Shown here one piece after another: positions 9,392-16,586 of a stretch of 64,000 nucleotides of DNA (position 1 is its first letter; each line of letters begins with the position of its first letter). A program made the translations under genes and the position numbers. The DNA comes from Kribbella caucasensis (lineage in GTDB: Bacteria > Actinomycetota > Actinomycetes > Propionibacteriales > Kribbellaceae). The notes under the pieces were generated by a model. The model had not been told where the DNA came from and searched no databases. It saw only the letters and a list, made by a program, of their open reading frames with translations. Where the stretch lies: contig NZ_SNWQ01000018.1 of the NCBI RefSeq assembly GCF_004361855.1, positions 92,825-156,824 on the forward strand. Reading direction: 5' to 3'.

Positions 9392-10330
9392 GTGGATCTG
9401 GCACTCGCGGCCGCAGCGTTCGGGATCGGCATCGTCGTCGGGTTGACCGGGATGGGCGGCGGCGCACTGATGACACCGGTCCTCGTCCTCTTCTTCGGTG
9501 TCCCGCCACTGGCCGCCGTCTCCAGCGACCTGGTCGCCAGTGCGGTGATGAAACCGGTCGGCGCGGCTGTCCACCTGCGTCGCGGCACGATCCACCTCAA
9601 GCTGGTCGGCTGGCTGTGCGTCGGCTCGATCCCGGCGGCGTTCGGTGGAGTGCTGATCGCCCGGGCGCTCGGGGACGGCGAGGAGGTGCAGACGATCATC
9701 CAGCGTGCGCTCGGCGTCGCCCTGCTGATCGCCGCGACCGGCCTGACCGTTCGCGCCTACATCCGGCTGGTCGAGCGGGCTCGCAAACGCGACGGCCTGC
9801 TGCCACCACTCCCCCAGGGCCGCCCGCGGATCACGGCTCGTCCACTGCCGACCGTGCTGGTCGGCATCATCGGTGGACTGGTGGTCGGCCTCACCTCGGT
9901 CGGCTCCGGCTCGCTGATCATCATTGCGTTGATGGCGTTGTACCCGGGACTGAAGGCGAGTGAGCTGGTCGGTACCGATCTCCTCCAGGCCGTTCCGCTG
10001 GTGGCATCGGCCGCGATCGGCCATCTGCTGTTCGGGGACTTCGAGATGGACCTGACGGTGGCGATGCTGGTCGGCTGTGTGCCCGGGGTCTGGCTGGGCG
10101 CACGGATCTCGTCCCGCGCACCGGGCGGCCTGATCCGGCGGATCCTGGCGTTCGTACTGCTGGCCTCGGCACTCAAGCTGCTCGGGGTGCCGAACTCCAC
10201 GACCGGCATCGTCCTGCTGATGGCTCTGCTGATCGCTCCGCCACTCTGGATGCTCGTCCGCCGCCGGCACGGATTCCCACTGCTCGCCAGCAGGGCGTCA
10301 GTTTCGAAGGAGAAGGTGACCGCCAAGTGA
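9392..10330 (+). CDS. TauE/SafE family sulfur-anion membrane transporter
   Basis: A 312-residue integral membrane protein with about eight helices and the two glycine-rich family repeats: GLTGMGGGALMTPVL near the N-terminus and GLTSVGSGSLIIIALM in the second half. The family moves sulfite, sulfoacetate, sulfate or organosulfur anions. GTG 9392 starts 2 nt after the cysC stop, so the pair is surely co-transcribed, which suggests a role in sulfate or sulfite traffic tied to PAPS production. The direction of transport cannot be deduced. The next gene overlaps its stop by 4 nt. Confidence 0.9.
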   Translation: MDLALAAAAFGIGIVVGLTGMGGGALMTPVLVLFFGVPPLAAVSSDLVASAVMKPVGAAVHLRRGTIHLKLVGWLCVGSIPAAFGGVLIARALGDGEEVQTIIQRALGVALLIAATGLTVRAYIRLVERARKRDGLLPPLPQGRPRITARPLPTVLVGIIGGLVVGLTSVGSGSLIIIALMALYPGLKASELVGTDLLQAVPLVASAAIGHLLFGDFEMDLTVAMLVGCVPGVWLGARISSRAPGGLIRRILAFVLLASALKLLGVPNSTTGIVLLMALLIAPPLWMLVRRRHGFPLLASRASVSKEKVTAK

Positions 10331-11409
10331 GTGGTGACACGGTCGTGTTCGAGAGCTGGCGGGGCAAGTACTCGGACAGCCCGCGGGCGGTGTCCGAGCG
10401 ACTCGGTGAGGTCCGGCCGGAGCTGCGCCGGATCTGGGTCGTGTCGGGGCCCGAGGTCGAGCTTCCCGATGACGTGGAGCGGGTGGTTCGCAACACCCCG
10501 GCGTACTTCCTGCGGATCGCCTCGGCCCGGTACTTCCTGTCCAACGACATGATGCCGCGCTATCCGTTGAAGACCTCGCGGACGACGTACGTGCAACTCT
10601 GGCACGGAACACCGCTCAAGCGGATCGGCTTCGACGTACCGGATGCGCAGTACGTGGGTGCCGACGTGTACGCGCACCGGCTGGCCAAGGACGTGTGCCG
10701 GTGGGACCACCTGGTGTCGCCGAACCACTTCTCCACGGACAAGTTCCGGCAGGCGTTCCGGTACACCGGTTCCGTGCTGGAGATCGGGTACCCGCGCAAC
10801 GACGTCCTCTCCGGTCCCACGGCCGCCGAACTGCGCGACAAGGTTAGAGCGGACCTCGGCCTCGGCCCATCCGTCCGCGCCGTCCTATACACCCCGACCT
10901 GGCGAGACGACGCGCTGACCGGCAGTGCACAGCCGAACCCGCTCGCGGCCAACGCCGAAGAAGTCCTGGGTGGTCTGCCGGACGACACCGTCCTGCTCTT
11001 CCGGTTCCACCACCTGGTCGCGGCCTCGTCGCCGGTGCCCCGTCATCCGCGCATCCTCGACGTCAGCGACCACCCGGACATCCAGGCGCTCTACCTGGCC
11101 GCCGACGTGATGATCACCGACTACTCGTCGACGATGTTCGACTTCGCCGTCACCGGCCGGCCGATGGTGTTCTACACCTACGACCTGGCCGGCTACCGCG
11201 ATCAACTTCGAGGCTTCTACTTCGACCTGGAGCAGGAGGCCCCCGGCCCCCTGGTGACCACCTCCGCCGAACTGACGGACGTGCTGAGAGACGATGACGT
11301 ACTGCGCTCCCAGCACGCCGCGGCGTACGACGCGTTCCGCCAGAAGTACTGCCACCTGGACGACGGCCACGCCACCGACCGCCTGATCGAGAAGGTGTTC
11401 AGCTCCTGA
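10327..11409 (+). CDS. CDP-glycerol glycerophosphotransferase family protein
   Basis: A 360-residue protein of the TagB/TagF type, which transfers glycerol- or polyol-phosphate to a glycan or polyprenyl-linked acceptor. Diagnostic segments are YVQLWHGTPLKRIG, VLYTPTWRDD, MITDYSSTMFDFA and GRPMVFYTYDLAGY. GTG 10327 overlaps the transporter stop (GTGA). It appears to be only the catalytic domain, without the long N-terminal extension of polymerising TagF enzymes. It suggests that the polymer, or a teichoic-acid-like chain, carries a phosphodiester-linked polyol. Its 3' end overlaps the convergent methyltransferase by 11 nt. Confidence 0.92.
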   Translation: MSGDTVVFESWRGKYSDSPRAVSERLGEVRPELRRIWVVSGPEVELPDDVERVVRNTPAYFLRIASARYFLSNDMMPRYPLKTSRTTYVQLWHGTPLKRIGFDVPDAQYVGADVYAHRLAKDVCRWDHLVSPNHFSTDKFRQAFRYTGSVLEIGYPRNDVLSGPTAAELRDKVRADLGLGPSVRAVLYTPTWRDDALTGSAQPNPLAANAEEVLGGLPDDTVLLFRFHHLVAASSPVPRHPRILDVSDHPDIQALYLAADVMITDYSSTMFDFAVTGRPMVFYTYDLAGYRDQLRGFYFDLEQEAPGPLVTTSAELTDVLRDDDVLRSQHAAAYDAFRQKYCHLDDGHATDRLIEKVFSS

Positions 11410-12529
11410 CATCGAGGCGGTAGAACCGCCAGAACGGGTGCTCGATCGGCAGGATCTCGACGTCGTCGAAACCGGCGCGCTCGGCCAGCCGGCGCATGAC
11501 GGCGGGCCGGATGTCCAGCGGCCCCACGACCTCCGAGTCGGCCTCGATGCGGCCCTGCGGGACGCACCAGATCGTCCCTGCAGCGGCCATGAACCGCTCC
11601 ACTTCGTCACCGGGGGCGGTGAAGCTCTCGGCGACGTGCTCCTCCATGACGATCACCGAGCCACCGGGCGCCAACGAGCGACGGGCGACCTCGAGCGCCG
11701 CCACCGGATGCGGCAGGTCGTGCAGGCACTCGAAGAAGACCGCCAGGTCGTACCCGCCGCCGGGCAGCGGCTGCGTGATGTCCGCGACCTCGAGGTCGAC
11801 CCGGTCAGCGACGCCGCGCTCGGCGACGTACCGACGACCGCGGGCAATCGACTCCTCGTCCAGGTCGTACCCATCGACGCGGATGTGCGGGAACGCCTCC
11901 GCGAGCCGGATCGACGACCAGCCCACACCGGCGCCCAGATCCGCGACGCGCGCCGGACGGGCGGTGTCGGCGAGGCGGGCCTGGATATCGGGCACCTGCG
12001 GCAGCCACTCGTCGATCAAGGAGTTCTCGTACGCGGGCCGGTTCAGCGCCCCCTGCGCGGTCACCGCTTCGGGGCCGTACGCCGCATACGGCACGCCGCC
12101 GCCGGTACGGAACGCCGCGACCAGCGACGGAAGCGCACGGCCGACCGAGGGCGCGATGTAGGTCATACCGCCCACGTAGAACGGGCTGATCTCGTCGACC
12201 AGCGTCTCGCGCACACCGTCGGCCGGGCTGAACAGCGCGGTCGACGGCTCGTCGCCGCGGGCGGTCAGCAGCCCCGTGACGGCCTGCTGGGCCAGCCAGT
12301 CCTGCGCGTACCGGACGTCGATCCCGGTCCTCTCGGCCAGCTCGGCAGGCGTCGCGGGACCGTCCTCCGTGAGTGACCGGTACAGCCCCAGCTCGACACC
12401 GAGGTAGACGTTCACCAACTCGACGGCGCCGAGGGTCTGCCCGAACAGGCGGCCACTCAGCTCCCCGGCCGCGGACGGCGTAGGCGTCTCCTCGATTTGC
12501 TCGACAGGCAGTTCAGACAACGTGCTCAT
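11399..12529 (-). CDS. Class I SAM-dependent methyltransferase
   Basis: A 376-residue methyltransferase. An N-terminal winged-helix-like region (about 20-100, with TPAELAERTGID) as in dimeric O-methyltransferases precedes a Rossmann domain with motif I VADLGAGVGWSSIRLAE, the acidic VDGYDLDEES and a motif IV region AVFFECLHDLPHP. Start ATG 12529 is fixed by a strong AGGAGG 6 nt upstream; the frame is open 48 nt further. It lies 87 nt downstream of the AAA protein gene, with a perfect hairpin in the gap. The substrate is unknown. Confidence 0.88.
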   Translation of the reverse strand: MSTLSELPVEQIEETPTPSAAGELSGRLFGQTLGAVELVNVYLGVELGLYRSLTEDGPATPAELAERTGIDVRYAQDWLAQQAVTGLLTARGDEPSTALFSPADGVRETLVDEISPFYVGGMTYIAPSVGRALPSLVAAFRTGGGVPYAAYGPEAVTAQGALNRPAYENSLIDEWLPQVPDIQARLADTARPARVADLGAGVGWSSIRLAEAFPHIRVDGYDLDEESIARGRRYVAERGVADRVDLEVADITQPLPGGGYDLAVFFECLHDLPHPVAALEVARRSLAPGGSVIVMEEHVAESFTAPGDEVERFMAAAGTIWCVPQGRIEADSEVVGPLDIRPAVMRRLAERAGFDDVEILPIEHPFWRFYRLDVRS

Positions 12530-12582
12530 GATGTCCTCCTGGACGATTCGCGACGCCCGGTGCGCCGCGTTCATCAAGGAGG

Positions 12583-12601
12583 CGCCAGGTACTACCTGGC
12601 G
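12583..12601. repeat. Perfect hairpin between the ATPase and methyltransferase genes
   Basis: CGCCAGGT and ACCTGGCG pair over 8 bp around a 3-nt loop. The site lies just upstream of the methyltransferase start and just after the ATPase stop at 12617. It could be an operator for a dimeric regulator or a weak terminator/attenuator; the sequence does not decide. Confidence 0.45.
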
Positions 12602-12616
12602 ATGCCACGCGACCGG

Positions 12617-15600
12617 CTAGCTGTGCCAGGTCACGGTTTCCTCCGGGCGGTAGACGCAGAACCGCCCGGTCGAGACGGCCAGTTCGAGGTGGCGGGCCAG
12701 CGGGGGATGTACCTCGCGGATCGCCTTGATCGCCGTCGCGATGCGCATGGCGACCGCCTTGCGAGCACGTTCGGCCGGGTCGCCCGTCGTACGCGCCCGG
12801 CCGGCCAGGCCGTACGCCGCGGCCAGCTCACGGACCAGGAAGTCACGCTCCTCGGTCAGCCTTCCGGCCAACTGAGACGCGCCGTCCCCTTCCGCATCGG
12901 CGATGTCGGTCTCGAGCTCGGTCAGTCGGCGTTTGTACGCCGCCCGGGCCGGGCCGTCGAGGACCGGCCCCGTGTCACCACCGGCCGCCGCCCGCAGGGG
13001 GCCGCCGACCGCCGCCACCAGGTCGAGCACGTGGACCGGCTCGCCGGGCCGGGCCAGCAGCACGGACAGGTCGTGCATCCCCTTGGAGTCGGGGACGGTG
13101 GCCTCGCCGTCCCGCCAGCGCAGTTGCCAGGTCCTGCCTTCCTGCCGGAACGAGCCCTCCACGGCCCCGGCTGTCGCGGTCCTCGCTGGCGGGCCGCCGA
13201 CCGCCGCCAGGTCCTGCTCCGCCTTCGTGAGCCAGGGCGCCGACCCGCAGCCGCGGTAGGCGTCGATGGCGTGGGCCAGCAGGCGGCGCGCCTCCTGGGT
13301 ACGGCCCAGGAAGGCGGCCAACCGGCCGAGAAGGTGGGCCGTCACCCCCATGACACCTCCACCGATGCCGTCGATCACCCACAGGTCTTCGTACGGCGCC
13401 AGCCGGCGCGCCACCTCCTCCGCCGCGTCGGCGCGGTCGAGGGCGATGGCCGCGTCACCGGCGTGCCACATCGCCTCGAGCCATTCGCAGTCGTCGGCAA
13501 TCGCGTTCAGGCCCCGGCCCATCAGCCGGTCGAAGAACGCCCCGGCCTTGTCGAGCTCCCCGACCGCCGCGAAGTAGCTGGCCCCCATGCCCATGGCGAC
13601 AGGTGCCTCGTACATCGACCGGATGACCGCGTCCGCCTCGGCCGCGAAGCTCGCGGGGATCAGGCCCGTCGTCCGATGGGTCCACATGCGCAGGGTGAAG
13701 ACCATCAGCGCGGCGTTGGTACTGCCGGCGCGCCGGCCGATCTCCTCCGCCTCGTCGGCGTACCGGGCGGCCGTGCCGATATCACCGGACATCAATGCCC
13801 GGGCGCCGCGCCACAGCGGGACGTACCACGCGTACAACGGCAGCATCAGTCGCTCTGACGTCCGCGCAAATGCCTCGATCTCCGCATCCACCGCCGTCCA
13901 GTCACCGCGCTCCATCAGCGCCACCACCCGCAGCCGACGTGCCAGCAGCTGACAGGGCGGATCGTGGCCGCGCTCGGCGACCGTCAGCATCCGGCTGGCC
14001 GCGGCGAACCGCTCGTCGACGTGGCCGGGTCCGGCGATGGTGTCGCAGAACGCGGCCAGTGCGCCCGACTCGACACACGGATCGTTCACGCGGCCGGCCA
14101 TCTCCACGGCGGACCGGGCCAGCTCAACCCGCTCGACCTCCCGATCCGAGCCTGAGTAGGCAAGGGAGAGCCGCCCCATCACCGCCGCGCGCAAGCCGCC
14201 GTCCCGCTCCGGCAGCGACGTCAGCGCCTCCTCGAGCAACTGCGCCTGCAACTCGTCGTGCAGCGGCACCTCGAAGCCACCCAGGCCGGTGCCCATGCCG
14301 AGGGCGGCCATGGCCAGGTGGCTGGCGCGGCCGGCCTGCCGGGCCAGGTCCGCCGTCTGCGCGAAGGTCTGCCGGGCCCTGTCGAGATCGCCCGCGTGCA
14401 TCTGCGCCTCGCCCAGCTCGAGCATCACCTTCGTGCGTTCGATCTCCTTGCCCCGCAAGGCGACGCGATAGGCGCCGACCGCCTGCTCATAGCCCATCCG
14501 CGCCCGCGCCGCTCGCGCTGCCTTCAATGCCCACGCGGACGCCCGATCCACGGCGTCGGGACCAGAGGCCACGGACCAGTGCCGGGCCAGCTCACCCGCC
14601 GCAGCCTCCTGATCGATGGTCGTCGCCTCGAGTTGCTCGGCCAGGGCCCGATGCAGGGCGGCCCGCCGGACCGTTCCGAGGGAGGCCTCCAGCACCTCGC
14701 GGACCAGGGCGTGGGCGAACCGGATCCGGCCGTCGACCGGCGGACCGGCGAGCAGCCGGGCGACCGCCGCCTCCTCGAGCAGATCGAGGGCAGTGTCAGC
14801 CCGGATACCGGCGACGGCCGCGACCAGTGACAGTTCGGCGCCGTCCCCGGCCACCGCCGCGATCTCCAGGATCCGCTGGCAATCCTGGCTGACCCGCGCG
14901 AGCCGCCTGGCCAGCACCTGCCGGACGCCGTCCGGGACTCCCGCGATCGCTGTCGACGGCGCCGCGGCGATCAGGCGGGAGACCTCGCGGACGAAGAAGG
15001 GGTTGCCACCGGTGCGGCTGTGCACGGTGGTGGCCATGTCGTCGGTGGCGATGCGGCCCACCACGCGCGCGACCAACTCGGCGACCTCGTCGACCTCCAG
15101 GCCCTCGAGACGGATCCGCTGCACGGCAGTGGGAAGGTCCCGTACGACGGTCAGCACCTCGTCGCCGGTCTCGAGCGGTTCGTCGCGACAGGTGGCCAGG
15201 AGGAGCACCGGAAGGCCGGGCAGCGCATCGACGACGGTACGCAGCAACAGCAACGACGCGCTGTCAGCCCACTGGAGGTCTTCGACGACGAGAACGACCG
15301 GGCCATCGCGAGAGGTCTCGCGCAGCGCGTCGATCACCGAGACGAACAGTCTCGCCCGGGCGCCGGCGTCGCCGCGCAGTAGTCCCGGCCCATCAAGCCC
15401 GCCCGCGCTGGAATCGGCGGGCGGGTCCTCAGCGAGCCGGTGATGTGGCGCCAGCTCTCGAAAGATGGTTCGCCATGGCCAGAACGGGGGCATGTCGGCG
15501 GCCGAGCACCAGCCCCAGACGACCGGTACACCCGCGTCCCCGGCTCGGTCCGCGAGAGCTTCGGCCAGGGTGGTCTTGCCCATGCCAGGCTCGCCGAGGA

Positions 15601-15721
15601 TGACCGCGGATCGGCCGCGGCCACTGATGGCGGCGGCCAGCAGGTCGTCGAGCTCCGCCAGCGGCCTGGCCCGGCCTACCATCCGGGGCCCGTGGGGACT
15701 CAGTAGCTCAGGACGGTCCAT
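12617..15721 (-). CDS. Large AAA/STAND-type ATPase without a visible HTH
   Basis: A 1034-residue protein. The N-terminus carries an AAA_16-like ATPase: MVGRARPLAELDDLL, Walker A GEPGMGKTT (about residues 43-51), Walker B VVLVVEDLQWAD and a sensor-like LLLATCRDEP. A long helical middle (about 380-850) looks like degenerate TPR repeats. The C-terminus contains DSKGMHDLSVLLARPGEP, a module seen in large actinobacterial regulators, and then a helical end. The usual LuxR-type DNA-binding domain of the MalT/LAL class is not recognisable. ATG 15721 follows GGGAGG, 18 nt after the lipoprotein stop. It probably senses or transduces a signal for this operon, but its output is unclear. Confidence 0.82.
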   Translation of the reverse strand: MDRPELLSPHGPRMVGRARPLAELDDLLAAAISGRGRSAVILGEPGMGKTTLAEALADRAGDAGVPVVWGWCSAADMPPFWPWRTIFRELAPHHRLAEDPPADSSAGGLDGPGLLRGDAGARARLFVSVIDALRETSRDGPVVLVVEDLQWADSASLLLLRTVVDALPGLPVLLLATCRDEPLETGDEVLTVVRDLPTAVQRIRLEGLEVDEVAELVARVVGRIATDDMATTVHSRTGGNPFFVREVSRLIAAAPSTAIAGVPDGVRQVLARRLARVSQDCQRILEIAAVAGDGAELSLVAAVAGIRADTALDLLEEAAVARLLAGPPVDGRIRFAHALVREVLEASLGTVRRAALHRALAEQLEATTIDQEAAAGELARHWSVASGPDAVDRASAWALKAARAARARMGYEQAVGAYRVALRGKEIERTKVMLELGEAQMHAGDLDRARQTFAQTADLARQAGRASHLAMAALGMGTGLGGFEVPLHDELQAQLLEEALTSLPERDGGLRAAVMGRLSLAYSGSDREVERVELARSAVEMAGRVNDPCVESGALAAFCDTIAGPGHVDERFAAASRMLTVAERGHDPPCQLLARRLRVVALMERGDWTAVDAEIEAFARTSERLMLPLYAWYVPLWRGARALMSGDIGTAARYADEAEEIGRRAGSTNAALMVFTLRMWTHRTTGLIPASFAAEADAVIRSMYEAPVAMGMGASYFAAVGELDKAGAFFDRLMGRGLNAIADDCEWLEAMWHAGDAAIALDRADAAEEVARRLAPYEDLWVIDGIGGGVMGVTAHLLGRLAAFLGRTQEARRLLAHAIDAYRGCGSAPWLTKAEQDLAAVGGPPARTATAGAVEGSFRQEGRTWQLRWRDGEATVPDSKGMHDLSVLLARPGEPVHVLDLVAAVGGPLRAAAGGDTGPVLDGPARAAYKRRLTELETDIADAEGDGASQLAGRLTEERDFLVRELAAAYGLAGRARTTGDPAERARKAVAMRIATAIKAIREVHPPLARHLELAVSTGRFCVYRPEETVTWHS

Positions 15722-15739
15722 AGGGCGCCTCCCGCTGGG

Positions 15740-16546
15740 TCAGCTTCGGAGGTAGGTGATGTTGTCGATCGCGCCGTTGAACTGGTCGGTCGACGACTCG
15801 GGGATCTGGCCGTCGGAGCCGATCTTGGCGCCGATCGCGACGGGTTCGGCGCCGGTCAGGTCGAGCGGTCCGATCGGGCCGGTCTTCTCGGCCACCGAGG
15901 GCGGCTCGGTCGACCCGAGCTCGGTGACGGTGAGCGTGACGGTCTGGTCCAGCCGGCGGCAGTCCAGCCTGTACCACTTGGCGGGGCTCAGTGCGACCTT
16001 CGACTTCGCCGATACGGATCCCTCGGTGCCGCGGACCACACAGGACGCGTGATGCTTGTCGACCTGGATCTTGTACTGCGCCGGGTCGGAGAACAGGCCA
16101 CGCTGGATGACGTTGTCACCGTTGTCGATCTCGCTGCCGTTGGAGACCCCGTCGAGCCGGACGTCGGCGCCGAACGTGAACTCCGAACTGCCCGGTGACA
16201 GCCACTCCTCCGGTTCGATCCGCAGTGCGCCGAACGAACCGGTGGTCTGCCCCGTGTACGGCGGGAAGCGGAGCCCCATGCTGCCTTCGTGGCCCTCCTC
16301 GAAGACCATCCGCGGCTTGTTCCGGTTGAGCAGGGTGACGGTGATGGCCGCCGACCCCTGGCCCTGGATCTGGCGGCCCTCCGCCGGACCGGGCTCCTGG
16401 TCGTCGAAGGTCAGCAGCAGTTGCGGCTGGGGCGGCGTGGTCGTCGCCGCCACCGAGTTCGTGCCCTGGTCCCCCGCGTCGGAGCCGCAGGCGGTCAGGC
16501 AGGCCAGCACCACGACCGCAGTACCGATGATTGCCGAGCGTGTCAT
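15740..16546 (-). CDS. Lipoprotein with LamG-like fold (predicted)
   Basis: A 268-residue exported lipoprotein: a short signal peptide ends in the lipobox LTAC. The body reads as a beta-sandwich of the concanavalin A/LamG kind (FDDQEPGPAEG, SSEFTFGADVRL, KWYRLDCRRLDQTVTLTV, FNGAIDNITYL), a fold that often binds glycans. ATG 16546 is set by AAGGAGG 8 nt upstream; a GTG 9 nt earlier is too close to that site. It lies between the giant PKD genes and the AAA gene on the same strand. A role in binding the extracellular polymer is inference. Confidence 0.75.
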   Translation of the reverse strand: MTRSAIIGTAVVVLACLTACGSDAGDQGTNSVAATTTPPQPQLLLTFDDQEPGPAEGRQIQGQGSAAITVTLLNRNKPRMVFEEGHEGSMGLRFPPYTGQTTGSFGALRIEPEEWLSPGSSEFTFGADVRLDGVSNGSEIDNGDNVIQRGLFSDPAQYKIQVDKHHASCVVRGTEGSVSAKSKVALSPAKWYRLDCRRLDQTVTLTVTELGSTEPPSVAEKTGPIGPLDLTGAEPVAIGAKIGSDGQIPESSTDQFNGAIDNITYLRS

Positions 16547-16586
16547 CCGGCCCACCTCCTTCCACTCACTGTAGTTGCCCTCGACA

